A DNA stretch of 64,000 nt from Allium sativum (Eukaryota; Streptophyta; Magnoliopsida; Asparagales; Amaryllidaceae). The DNA is taken from NCBI GenBank assembly GCA_030737875.1, contig CM060909.1, positions 34,585,159 through 34,649,158 on the forward strand. The letters are read 5' to 3'. The notes below the pieces were generated by a model. It was given only the letters and a program-made list of their open reading frames with translations. It made no database searches and was not told where the DNA came from. Position 1 is the stretch's first letter; each line of letters begins with the position of its first letter. Made by a program: the position numbers and the translations under genes. Positions 9,607 to 21,423 of the stretch are shown in pieces.

Positions 9607-12191
9607 GGTAACAATTAAATTTTATTATTTATTTACTTTCCGATTCGTGTTAGTTTTTTTTCCGTTTGTTTTCATGTGTATATTTAAAAAAAAAATCTTG
9701 AGTAGCTGATTTGGTATTAATTAATGATACTATAATCTTCTATACAAGAGAAAAATAAATCTTGCCAAATTTTACTTTATTTCTTTCCCTTTTCTTTAAT
9801 CAATTCTCTTCCAATCTCTACATTTCTTTCCTTCTTTTACTTTTTAGAAAAAAAAACAATCTTTTAACCGTTCTTCTCATCTTCGGACCATCAATACTTG
9901 CCATAACCAAAAACAATCTTTACAATTTCTTTGCTCAAAAAGAAAAAGAAAAAAAAAATCCTCTCTGTTTTCTTTTCCTTTTTTTTCCTTCTTGCTTGTC
10001 ACAAATTTCTTCAAAACTAGTGAGCGCTTTCTCAACTTCACAAAATTCCTCCAGACAACACCTCTCCACCAAAACTGCCCATCCCCAATCCGATATCATC
10101 ACCTTCCTGCCTTGTATTTGCCTGTAGCAAACAACCCGTGCCCCTTGCCGATCTGAACCCATCCAGACAACCGTCGATTTCAGATCATCACCAATTCCAC
10201 CTCAATTCTGTCACGGCTCCTCAGCCCTCAGGACCCTCATCCTTGCCACCTGAAAACATACTGCCGCATCCATCTTCTAATCTCAACCCATTACCAAAAA
10301 ACCTCCCTACCCGCAATTCACCTCCTCAACCATCTTTTAATCCACAGCAAACCAGAACTTCGAACACCCGTACCCATTAAACCAGTGCACTGTCCTCTTC
10401 TTGCCTGTACAAACCAACTCCATTGCTTCTCGCTCCAACAAATTCAATTCAGACCATCTCAGCAACACCTTCATCTCCATCCACTGTCAACGCAAATATC
10501 CCACTACCTCTCCCCTTTTAATCATCACTATACCACGTCTCCTCGTGAAAACATCACCATACCACATCCACTATCAACGCAAAAACGCTCAACAATTCAA
10601 AGAACACCAATCATCATCACCAAGTTCACCGTTCTATAGTATTCATCAATTCTTGCCACAGACTTCACCAACGTAACGACCACAACTACTTCACAACCTT
10701 TCTGTCCACTGTCCAAAAACTCTCACAACATCCACATTGCCAAAATTGATTACACTACTCCACCACACATCCATCTCTCCCCCCTCAGATCAGTTCTACC
10801 CGTGTCCATCTTCACAGTTCAGCCTATACGTCATCAAAGCCAAACCAAAGAACATCCGACAATCCCACAAGCCTACCACGCAACTGCATAAAAACCGAAC
10901 TGCTCACAATCGCTTCAAATTGATACCAAAAATCCCAATTCGAAGAGCGCCTAACCCCAAACCCTCTCGACAATTCGCGAACCCCAATAACAAATTTGAT
11001 TTCGAACAGTAAAACCCTTGTTTCGAACCCGATTCGTGCCCTAACCCTAGTAGCGATAAAGCAACGACGACTTCCTGATCCTCATAATGGCAACGGCTAA
11101 TCCAATATCCAATTCCTAATTTGCACCAATTCTCAATAAGGAAAGTATTTTTGAAAAAAACAAAAAAGAAGGAAAAAGATTTAGGACTGTGATTTTGGTT
11201 TCTGAGCAGACTTTGGGGGTGCGTTTTTTTTCCTTTATTATTTTGTTTGGGTTTGAGGGTTTCGTGATTTCAAATAGAAGGAGATTATGTGCGTGTGTTT
11301 CCGGTGTGGGTTGAGACGTCAGTTTGGGTTGTTTATCACGAAAATAAATAAATTGATAGTGCGTGAATTATTTTTTTCGAGGCGTGAGATTTTATTGCTT
11401 AAAAGAGGGGCGTATTGTTTTTGTTGCCACTTACTGCTTTATATTGATGGATACCTAATTTTTGTGGCTTAAAGGAAAGAAGTCTTGTTTCGTGGACTGC
11501 CTTGACAAAAAGAAGGAGAGCATGATTTGTTTATAGTTTTGGAATCCACTTGTTCTGATTTCTTTTTGGGTTCGATTCCTTATTTGGTTTGGCGTATTAT
11601 ATATATATATATATATATAAATTCAAGCGTTCAAACAAGGACCAAAAGCAAGAACTGAATTCGAGCATCAAACGGGAATCTCAAGAGTCAAGCGATTTGC
11701 AAACAGGTGCTGAAGCTGCTTTGAAAATATAGAAATTGCTTGTAAAAATCTTCTGCAGGGGCAGCGGCTTGCTTGTACAATATTTTTTTAATTTTCTGTT
11801 CAGTGACTGTTCTGTGACTGTTGTGTTGTTGCAATTTCTGAATAAATTTGGTGAGGAACGAATCCATAAGTCATCATTCCCGTCGAAATTCAATTATAAA
11901 ACATGGTTTGATGTTTGAAATAATATAATTGAAAAGTTGTGCTTTGTGAAGTGATTGTCTCATATAATTGGATCGCCGATATATAGTAGTTCAATTTATT
12001 GAACTATTAGCAAAAGAGGTTGCATACTACCCGTAAAACATTGGTCGTATCCCTTAGTTTATACTATACGTGAATGGCCATAAGACCCTCTTCCCCCTTC
12101 CAATTGAGTCAGTTAATTAATAGAGCGCAACTGAGTATTTTATACTATTTTGAAGCGAGAATAATTTCTGTCTTACCGTGACTTCTTTAAA
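9607..12191 (+). mobile_element. Untranslated leader of the Tat-like element
   Basis: About 2.6 kb without a convincing gene. From about 9760 to 11040 the plus strand is C/T- and C/A-rich and nearly free of G; several short open frames result only from this composition. From about 11200 to 11600 the bias flips to G/T-rich. A (TA)n run lies near 11599-11619. The last part before the frame at 12192 is ordinary AT-rich sequence. Captured host UTR sequence is possible but unproven. Confidence 0.6.
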
Positions 12192-13673
12192 ATGTCTGAT
12201 TCAAAAAAATCATTGAGAGAAATGTGGGATAATAATCGGAGTAGACGTCCGCTTGAAGAGTATGAGTATGAAATACAACTCATGAAGCAAGATTTTCCAA
12301 AATTTCGCGACCCAAATGGCAACAAATTTCAAAATGACCAACATTTTCAAAGTTATGATCGAAATGGCGACTTCAATTCGAATTTCAATAATTTCGATTA
12401 TGAGCCACATCCTCATCAAAATAGCTTTGAATCCCAATATAGCTTTGATCCACATCAATACGGGGTTCTAAATCAAAATTTTCAAAACTACAACCCATAT
12501 CCACATCTTGAGAATGACCAAAATTGGAATTTTCCCACCAATTTTAACAATTTTGGTTACGAACCTAATTTTCAAAATCAAAATGATTTCCAATCTCAAG
12601 TTCAATTTTCTGAAAATTCAAACTATTTTGAAAATCAAGAAATCCAAAGCGAGAGCTCTCAAATCAACGGCTCTGAAGAATGTAATTTTGATGAGAGGGC
12701 GGAAGGGCTAAATAAAAAGATGGATGAACTTCTTTGTTTAATGGCGTCTTATAAAGAACAACAAGAGCAAAAAAATCAAATTCAAACATACGATGAATCA
12801 GAAAATAATCCAATTTCTACTGACATTGAAAATTTTCAAATAACGACTTTGGAAATTGAGAATAACGATTTAAATGAAGTTGTTCAAAAATTAACAAATG
12901 ATTTGGATTTCAACCCTTTTCGGGAAAAAGATTTAAGCTTGGACTTTGATCTTTCTTGTTCAGACTGCGAGAAACTTGAAATCTTTGAAATTGAACCATA
13001 TGAAAATGGTGAATTTTTCAAAAACTCAGAAGTGGAAATGGATTTTAATGAACATGAATTTTTTGGGTTGTACGAGAATGAGTTGCCAAATGTGGATGAA
13101 ACAGAATTAGGCCACGAATCCAAGTTTGAAACTTTTGATTTTGAGATTTCAAACAAACTTGAAATTGTCAGTGTCGAAAATACGTTGTCAGTTAATGATG
13201 AGAAATGTGATCACATACTCTTGAACAACACCTCGATTTCAAATTTCACTGAATTTATATACGATAACAAATTTTTGAAAAATTACACTGACAAACTTGT
13301 TGAACACATGAATTATCTTTGGAATGCTGGTTTGGCTGAAAAAATTCATGTTAGGACGACCCTAGATATTTATCTCCTGGACTATAAATCTAGGTTCAAA
13401 GATGAGATAATTTTCAAAAACCTTTGCTTATTAGAAAACATTCCTAGACATAGTGGGAATGGGACTCATAGGGCAAGAACCAAGTGTGGGGGAAAAAGTT
13501 GGTGGAATTCTTTGCATCGCATACATCGTAAACACATATATCATTGTACATATGATCCATTCTTACATATAGCTAGACTGCAATTCATTCTTCAAATAAT
13601 TTTGCATCTCATTGACCTTTGGGTTCGATCTTTCACATTCAGGAAACATGTTTACAGTGTGGACACTGTATAG
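12192..13673 (+). CDS. Uncharacterised 493-residue protein of the Tat-like element
   Basis: This is the only long frame of the element and it is intact. It starts MSDSKKSLREMW; the upstream leader has no competing in-frame start of note. Residues about 41-150 are extremely rich in Asn, Gln, Phe, Tyr and His (words such as NFNNFDYEP and NFNNFGYEP), a prion-like low-complexity composition. Residues about 165-200 (LNKKMDELLCLMASYKEQQE) could form a coiled coil. Residues 200-330 are acidic. A hydrophobic stretch lies at about 459-478. There is no zinc knuckle, protease or polymerase motif. The last 65 or so residues read across a PPT-like tract (13482-13498), so the true C-terminus may be poorly constrained. 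I do not recognise the family. By position it replaces gag, so a structural or packaging role is possible but only inferred. Confidence 0.6.
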   Translation: MSDSKKSLREMWDNNRSRRPLEEYEYEIQLMKQDFPKFRDPNGNKFQNDQHFQSYDRNGDFNSNFNNFDYEPHPHQNSFESQYSFDPHQYGVLNQNFQNYNPYPHLENDQNWNFPTNFNNFGYEPNFQNQNDFQSQVQFSENSNYFENQEIQSESSQINGSEECNFDERAEGLNKKMDELLCLMASYKEQQEQKNQIQTYDESENNPISTDIENFQITTLEIENNDLNEVVQKLTNDLDFNPFREKDLSLDFDLSCSDCEKLEIFEIEPYENGEFFKNSEVEMDFNEHEFFGLYENELPNVDETELGHESKFETFDFEISNKLEIVSVENTLSVNDEKCDHILLNNTSISNFTEFIYDNKFLKNYTDKLVEHMNYLWNAGLAEKIHVRTTLDIYLLDYKSRFKDEIIFKNLCLLENIPRHSGNGTHRARTKCGGKSWWNSLHRIHRKHIYHCTYDPFLHIARLQFILQIILHLIDLWVRSFTFRKHVYSVDTV

Positions 13674-14914
13674 TTCTAGTGTGGGGGGGAGTCTGCATTG
13701 CATTCTTTTGATTTTTCTCTAATTTTTCTTTCTTTCTGTTCATCCAGGACCATCATGCATTTAGATCATACTAACATGCCATTTTTTTTTGAAACATGAC
13801 TCATTTTAGATTGATACAACAAAATAAGTTAAGGGTTATTAATCAGTTGATAGTATTTTTTTCTCTCGGCTAAGTTCGAATTTGAAATATGATGAAAAGT
13901 TTAATTTTTTGGGATAATAGTGTAACCGGTACATAGGGAGATTCTCAGGTGATGGCCATGAAATCTATTCTATATTGTAGACTTTGTTTAAATAAGTGGA
14001 GGACTTAAAATACTTATAATGGCTTTTCGAATCTTTAAAACTAAGTTGTGTTAAGTTGAACTCGCGTAACTCTCTTTTTGTGCTTATAAATTCAATAATA
14101 ATAATAGTAATCCAAGGGTATCCAACATTGCTTGTATATCAAGCGTTGGTGTGTAAACCCGCCAAGCTCTATCCGACACGTTGTTGACGAAGTCAGCGTT
14201 GGAATATCTTGGTCTCATTTTATGAGATTGGACACCTAAGGATTACCGACATGTTGTTGACAAAGTCAAAGTCGGCCTTCAAAATCCGCCAAGCTCTTTA
14301 CCCACTCTCTGTTAGTCCGCGAGGCAGTGCATGGGTGGTAAACCTTGGTCTTCTAAGTTAGGTGTATGTACTTGAACATAAATTTTAAAATTTTATAGAA
14401 TAAAGAATAAGCGATGATGCCCAAACACTTCTTGACCTTATTGATTTGACTAGCCATACATGAGAAAATTAGAATACCACTTTGCAAACTGTGCCAAGCA
14501 AACTAAGAATCTATTTCATGGCTGCACTATGTTATCGACCGAACTAACTGGCCAAACTGGAATTTAACATTTGAAAACTTGATTTGTATTGAAAATTTGT
14601 GACAAGTCGAGGTATCTAAAATAAAATCAACTGATTAGAAATTATTAACTTAATTTGTTGTACCACTTTCCTGAAATAAGTCGTGTTTTCATTCTTCATT
14701 TTTATTTGCATATGTCCATTGCATTCATGTAGTTTCATTAGAATCATAGCATACTGCATTTGGATTTTGTGGGTAGTATCCGCTGAAAACCCTCACGAGA
14801 CACCACTCGTCCTACTAGGGACACCTAGAGGTTTAACGGCTTGTTGCATACGCTCAATGCAATCGAGTTTCCCACGAAAGTGTGACCTATCTTGTCTAGT
14901 TTTTTCATTTCTTG
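13674..14914 (+). mobile_element. Non-coding 3' part of the Tat-like internal region
   Basis: No convincing frame. A second PPT-like tract (AGTGTGGGGGGGAG, 13679-13692) lies just after the stop codon. Two related segments at about 14161-14210 and 14245-14300 share CGCCAAGCTCT and GTTGTTGAC words and include a CCGAC...GTCGG inverted repeat at 14247-14276. Confidence 0.55.
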
Positions 14915-14954
14915 TTTTACTCGAGGACGAGTAAAAGATAAGTGTGGGGGTATT
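14915..14954 (+). other. Pre-PPT hairpin and polypurine tract of the Tat-like element
   Basis: A perfect 9-bp stem TTTTACTCG/CGAGTAAAA (14915-14923 and 14928-14936) closes an AGGA loop. Eighteen nucleotides including AAGTGTGGGGG follow before the 3' LTR. The CTCGAGGACGAG core is a familiar landmark just upstream of the 3' LTR in plant Tat/Athila elements. Confidence 0.85.
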
Positions 14955-15893
14955 TGATTGACATAGAAATGTGTTTATTTTATGCTCTTATATCTTATCT
15001 TTTGTATATAAATAAATATTACTTGGGTATTGTTTTGTTACTTTTACAGATATTCCAACCCAGCCCGCATGCAACCAGAAATGTAGAGAAATAGAGATCA
15101 ATTTGCTGTGTATTTGCATTTTGAAGAATTGTAGATGAAGATCTCACATCTAGTTGCTGTTGGACAAGAAAAGGATTGATAAAAAGGCTTTGCACATCAC
15201 AAATCAATGAAGAAGTGTCAAGGAAGCAAGAGGAAAAGAGAAAAGGCCCAAATTTGCTTTATTTATCTAAGGCCCATTTATGTTTCTTATTGTAAACTCT
15301 CTTGTGATTTCCCTAAGGCCCATCTATCATTATATTAGGGTTAGGGTTTGGTTATCCCATATATATACCCTTGTAGTATCATTGTAGCCACCATCCTATC
15401 CCATTTTCTATTTCTAATAAAGTTTCTAGCTCTTCTTCTTCTTTTTATTTTCTGCATTTTTTATTTTCTTAGCAATTAGTGTTGTCTATCCAATTAGATT
15501 TGGTAGAACACTATTTGTATTTTTCAATTATTTTTCATTAGTGATTAACCGTCTGATTAGATTCAGCGGTAATCCTAATTTTATTTCCTGTTGGTTATTT
15601 CTATTCTGCACTTTTGATTTTTGTTCTTTTTACTGCTTCCTTAGGTCAATTGGATTGAATACAGATTTGATTAGATTCATGTCTGATTCAATTCAGTAAT
15701 AGTTTAATCGCAATTTCAATTTTGTTTGCTTTCAAAACAAACCTCGAAAATCATCTAACTCGCCCAAGAGATTAGATAAATAATTTGATTTTAATTTACC
15801 TCCCTGTGTTCGACCTGTATGGTACACACCTGTATGCTTGCAGAATTTAATTTAAATGTCGCGCTTTTCTAATTCATAGATAAGTGACGATCA
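14955..15893 (+). mobile_element. 3' LTR of the Tat-like element
   Basis: TGATTGACATAG...GACGATCA, matching the 5' LTR and followed by the duplication TAAAA (15894-15898). Confidence 0.9.
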
Positions 15894-18639
15894 TAAAATA
15901 TATTCATGTGTTGAAGCAAAATAAATATTCATTTACAAATCGAATGATTTGTTTATGTACACCGATTTGACTGATATTGATTGGGACGATAAATTTTACA
16001 CATCGCCCAACTACACAAATAAAATAGGTGTTTGATTGATTGAAACCCCACATGGGTATTGGGATGATATTTGACATACACTAATCCCGATTGTTTAGTT
16101 GTATGTCAATTGATGGATTGACAGGCTGTGTAAGCGTTAATTATTTATATTTAATGCTTATGCAGTTGTGTGGTGCACTCTGGATGATGGTTGATGATTT
16201 ATCGTTTCTATTATATACATGTGTTGTAGAAAATCCATATAATTAACATTATATGGTAATTGATTGAGCCTCATTCCAATTTGGAAAATAAGGAATATTA
16301 TAGAAAATAAATTCATGTGTTGAATAGAAAATAAATTCATGTGTTGAATAGAAATAAAAATTCATGTGTTGAATAGAAATAAATTCATGTGTTGAATAGA
16401 ATAAAAATTCATGTGTTGAATAGAATAAAAATTCATGTATAGAATAAATATTCATGTGTTGAATAGAATAAATATTCATGTGTTGAATAGAATAAACATT
16501 CATGTGTTGAATAAAAGCCGTGTTGATTAGATTGACGCCATTTTGACGTGAATGATATTTAATTAGATTTTATTCATTTTTGTAATGAATATAGAAAAAA
16601 AAGTGATTTCAAAATATAACGTTTTGAAAATATTATCATTTGTATATCGATGATGTGGAATATTCAATTTTGATTCGAAATTGAATATGAAGTTGAAATC
16701 GTTTCGAAACAAATTTAAAATGATTTATAAAATATGTTTCGAAAGGAAATCGACGAAATATATATAATATATATATATATATATTATATATAATGGCCTG
16801 AGTAGAACGCGTCGCGCCGCGACAGTTCGCGAATTTCGACAATTGACTTCGAATGGACATTACGGGAGATCCGACCGTCGGATTCTCCAAAAACCGAAAC
16901 CATTGGGTTCGTATCGAAAAGAGCTTTCTAATGAATATTAGAGATTTGAAATCTAACGGTTGGATTAGGAATTATGTCCAAATAAAATTTGGAAAAGGTC
17001 GCTGTAAGTGCAGTTCGAGGGCCGTTGATGCAATTCAACGCTACGGGCCTTGATAAAATTATTAAAAATAGTAATAATTTGTGTAAAATCATAAGAAATG
17101 ATTTGTGAAGAATTGAGATGAAAAATTCCAAATTTGAAAAGATAAAAATAGATTTTAATCGAAATGAACTAGTTTCGAACTAGAATAATAATTTATTTAT
17201 TTTTAAATAAATTGGATTTGAAAGGGTTTTAAAAGTAACCAGAAGTTTCAATAATTAAATTGGAATGGAATGTGATTTTGGGTTTTTAGTGAACCGTGTT
17301 TGAAATGACATTTGTTCTTTAACCCAGTTAAAGACAGGATGTGATTTCCTAAGTTAAACAATCATTAATATTGATTTTTGGGAAGATTAAAACCAAGTGG
17401 AGTTTTAATGAATCTTTAATTAGATTGAATTGACCGAGAATGGAGTAACACCAGTTTTGCTCCAAGCGATAGTTAAATCTTTATTTGATTTTAACGTGAA
17501 ATGGTAATTGAATTTACCGATAACACCATGGTGTTAGATATGAAGTATGACCAGTTTTACTTCATGGGAGGAATAGGTTGGGATTAGGAAATAAAATAAA
17601 TGATTATTTTGGTGTGGTTCGCTAATCCTGACTAATTTGAATTTATATTCAAAGGAAGGTTAAAGAGTAAATTTAAAGAATTTATCTTAGATAAAATTAA
17701 TGGGAACCTTTCCCAAAGTATAAGAATATTTGAACAAAAGAATATTTTGGATTGGAATGAGGCGTATGTTGTGTTTGTGTAACACTTGTTTTATATATAC
17801 GCGAGTTATATATTGATGGATATCAATCGCATGGAGTGTATTGCCTATGTGGCATGCCTAAGTGGCAAATGATCAAGACTTTTGTTGAACAGCAGATTCT
17901 TGTGGTTGATGATCAAAGCACGACCTGTGTGGCATAGCTTTGTGTAGCATTGATTCGCGAGCCTCACACCCCGGTTGTGAACCAGAAACGGGAGAGGACA
18001 TCAGGGAGGGCATGCGTTTCTTTCTAGCTAGGGTGGTGTGTGACCTACCAGCCCTGACATTTATATTATTTTCACCTGTGTGGTTGTTGCTGTTGCGAGG
18101 CGCCTCGGATATATCGGTGACTATGTGGAGCTGATGGGGTCCTTTGGCTCATTTACACCCCAAAGATGGGGAAACGCAATGTTCAGGCATAATAATCCAC
18201 ATCGGTGGACCGGCCCTGAAGATCCAAGGCTTGCCTGCACGCTTGCCTGAGGGGCGGGCTAGAGCGTCTCGAATTCGGTAGAGGACGATCCCTTGCCTCG
18301 GTTCACAGATGGAAATCCAATTTCCAAATACGACACCGTGCGGTTTTGATTGTATACCTATATATGGCAACATAGTGGTATGGAGCACTTATGCCGTCTA
18401 TGATTGATACTTATGATTGAAATTGTTTAGACACTATACACTTATAGTAATAATAAAACATGAAATTTAGCGTATCAAGCATTCTTTGGCTATTACAAGG
18501 TAAAAACCCTATCCTCCGGCTTGTGTTGCATTGTGTGATGGGACCTGGGTCTTATAATAGCTTCATTGTTCTCTATTTAGCATTGCGCTGTTGTTTTATG
18601 CACTGGTATTCTTGGGAGGAAACCCATTCCGTGTTATAC
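15894..18639 (+). mobile_element. Element I 5' LTR, second segment
   Basis: Continues the LTR from the broken minisatellite and parallels 32750-35826 of the 3' LTR. It includes a 23-bp minisatellite, a TATA-like run plus GC-rich block near 16760-16840 (CGCGTCGCGCCGCG), and the sequence up to GTGTTATAC, where the Tekay-like element is inserted. A block of about 370 bp present in the 3' LTR (about 34621-34990) is missing at about 17808. Confidence 0.85.
16312..16515. repeat. ~23-bp minisatellite (TTCATGTGTTGAATAGAATAAA)
   Basis: About ten tandem units of 19-24 bp, related to the 25-bp array upstream through the shared word TTCATGTGTTGAA. The 3' LTR has about eight units at 33155-33335. Short minus-strand frames in the array follow from the repeat. 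Confidence 0.85.
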
Positions 18640-20820
18640 TGTAACGACCCGTATTCTACGCATCACAGGATCGTAGGATATTTATTTCTTTCACATACGA
18701 AGTCGTATGGTCATGTAACTTTGGGAGACGACTATTGTGGTCATTTCCTATGTTCATGATTTTTCCCGATTTTTAAATGACCATTTTGCCCCTAGTTGGC
18801 ACTGTTTTGGCCATAACGTTTAACTGGAAAGGAATTTTGACCTGAAACCACTTCCATTGGCTCCGGATGATGGTTTCTCTTTCCGTAGAGTGGTCACATT
18901 AGCCAAACGAACTCACCGTTTTGGAGATATGGCTGAAACAAGTTTCAGATGGTGAAAAACAACTTAATTGGGCTTAACCGGGTGATTAGCAGCTAGGCCC
19001 AGAGGGGAATTTCGGGTTTAGAGGTATAGGAGGACTGATTAGGGTTAGGAAATCACTTTCATTTCAGTTTTGAGCTGCCACAAACCTTCTTGAGACCTTA
19101 GTAATGGCTTCCATCCTCTAAAACCACTCCAAAACACATTTTTAGTGAAGATTAAGCCTAAACTACATCAAAACAAGGCCAAATAGCAACAGAGCAAGGT
19201 TGGAGCTGCTGCTATACATAGGAATTCGACCAAAACAGAGAGTATTTCAGATTTGGTGTTTCATTTGTGGCCAAGGTGAGTGATTTGCATAGTTTTTGCA
19301 CTAATTACGGTAATTAAGGGTAATTAGTGAGGATTAGCGGATTTATACACTAATAAATTCTGGAAAAATGTGTAGAAATTTGAAAATAATATTTTATGCC
19401 ACTGTTAGAAAATTTAGACGATTTGATTAAGTTTTACTAAGTATGTGCTTAAACATGATTAAGAGGGATTATGGGAAAATGTGAGGTTTTAGCCACTTTT
19501 GATCCATTTTGATTCATTTGAATCGTTGTTTTGCTGTTTGTGGTTGCAATTACATGTTGCTATGACTCTATGGTGTGTTTTATGATTTATTAGAAGTGTT
19601 AGATTTGTCAAAAACGTCGTCGAATGGCGTAAACAAGTTGCTGGAAAAATTTGCAGAAAGTTGTGCAGGGCTTCGGATCGGATGTGGGCTCGGATCGGAT
19701 ATGTGAACTGGGCAAGAAACCCGACCCGAACCGGAGTCTGGCACAAAAGAGACTTGGCAAAAAGGAAGGCCATGTTGGTTAAGCTGGGGATCGGATCGAC
19801 TTGAAGACGCAGGGCTCGGAACGGAAGTAAACACTTGGGAGAACTAGCAAGAGGGAAGGCCACGCGGATCAGATGGCAAGGAGGGATCGGATCGGAATAC
19901 GTGAAGAAACGAGGGAGCGGATCGGAACGGAGGCACGAACTGGAAGGGAGGACACCCGACCCGACCCGGAGGAGGACACCCGACCCGACCCGAAGTGGAA
20001 TAACCGACCCGAACCGATGCGATGTTGTGTACCTGAACCGAACTGCTACAGGAGAAGACTACGAACCGACCTGAAGTAGAGGACCCGGCCCGAACCGATG
20101 GCTAGAAGGAGAACCCGACCCGACCCAGTATTGACCAATAACCCGAGATGCAAAGGAAGTCCAAATGAGAAGTTAGAGCTCAAGATTCAGATGGGAATCA
20201 ACGAGTTCGCTTCATGGTTGGGCTTTGCTGCGGGACGCGTGCCAAGGGGTTATCGGTGTCTATAGCTTTGGACCACTATGGTAGGAGGTATGAAGGAGGA
20301 TTCAGGGCCAATATGGCATCGGTAGAACCAAGGGCTACGACCAATGAAGTGGGTCATTGAAATGTTTGGTCATGACTCCATGTGTTTAGCTTGGTCACTG
20401 CAGGGTTTCTACAAGTCGGGATTCGTCGTTACCTCAAGTCGTCTAGTGTCCCAAAGTGGTAGATATCGTATGCTTTATGCACTGAGTGAGAGATGTGAGG
20501 ATGGTTGCTATGGATGATTTGTTTTCTATCATTGTGACATGCACACCCCACCCCCGTATTCTTACACTATTTATTATGGCACCTTAGAGTATTGTACGGT
20601 ATGTGGTACTAACTCTTTGGTTGCAGGTCCAGGTTCATGTATGGTTTAGTATACCTGTTATTATTCTGTTTAGATGCTTATCGCTCATACCAGGCTTTAT
20701 GTCTGACCCAGAGTTTTATGTCTCCTCTTATTACTCTGGGTGCTCACACGAGCAGACTAGAGACAGGTTAACTGGTGATGCACGGGTAGATGATCCGGAG
20801 ACGAGCAGGAGGCTTCCACG

Positions 20821-20870
<50 letters not shown>

Positions 20871-21221
20871 CTCCCTGTGTTGTTGAAGATCACTGCTTGG
20901 GCATTGGTGGTGCATCTTCTACTTTAGCTTTCTTTTGTTTAGAGACAGTAAATTTGGAAAATTGTAATAAGCTGTATTTGGATTTCCGCTGCTCTGATGA
21001 TTGATGTTGATTTTAGTTATCAGCTTATGCACTGTCTCACCTGTTTTATGTCAAGTATGTTATTATTATATTTTATTCCATGCACTGTGAGACATTCTAC
21101 AGGTTCCTTGATTAGTTCATTCCCTTCTTCCCTTTCTCCTGACGACCGTCCTGTACTAGTCGGGCATGTGTACATCGCACTTTCGGAGGAAATGCAAGAT
21201 GGTGCGGGGCGGGCCGTCACA
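18640..21221 (+). mobile_element. 5' LTR of the Tekay-like element
   Basis: 2582 bp, TGTAACGACCCG...CCGTCACA. It contains a CpG-rich block of GGATCGGAT and ACCCG words (about 19670-20125) and an (AT)n microsatellite at about 20822-20866. The 3' LTR has only a short AT run at the matching place, which explains most of the length difference. Confidence 0.92.
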
Positions 21222-21223
21222 CT

Positions 21224-21235
21224 TGGTATCGGAGC
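21224..21235 (+). other. Primer-binding site of the Tekay-like element
   Basis: TGGTATCGGAGC lies 2 nt after the LTR end. It differs at one base from the usual tRNA-Met complement TGGTATCAGAGC. Confidence 0.8.
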
Positions 21236-21423
21236 TCTAGGTTGCGTAATTAACCTAGGGAAGTTATCAGGGAGAGATAATATACGTATACGAGAGAGTG
21301 TATTTGTGATTACTTTGGTTTTTAAAAGCTATATATATATATACTATTAGTAGTACTAGGATGAAGTCGTACTGCACTAGCACCACTATGGAGTCGTTAA
21401 TCGTTTCCTTTTTCAGATTGACG

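Larger units (their letters stand above)
8638..15893 (+). mobile_element. Non-autonomous Tat/Athila-type LTR retrotransposon
   Basis: Complete element with LTRs of 945 and 939 bp (TGATTGACATAG...GACGATCA) and target duplication TAAAA at 8633-8637 and 15894-15898. It has a tRNA-Asp type primer site and a CTCGAGGACGAG hairpin plus GTGTGGGGG tract before the 3' LTR, both typical of plant Tat/Athila elements. The 5.4-kb internal region encodes no protease, reverse transcriptase, RNase H or integrase, only one 493-codon frame. By eye the LTRs differ at about 12 substitutions plus one 6-bp indel, so the insertion is fairly young. Confidence 0.85.

Noticed and set aside
9762..11012. Several short plus-strand frames in the Tat-like leader
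   Set aside because: The region is almost free of G, so stop codons are scarce. The frames overlap each other and show no family features.
12192..13673. Envelope-like protein because of the hydrophobic C-terminal stretch
   Set aside because: There is no signal peptide, the hydrophobic stretch is single and lies where the frame runs over a PPT-like tract, and Athila env-like frames normally follow pol, which is absent.
19489..19863. Minus-strand frames in both Tekay-like LTRs (also near 26805-27184)
   Set aside because: They cross the CpG-rich repeat block, differ in frame between the two LTRs and have no recognisable domain.
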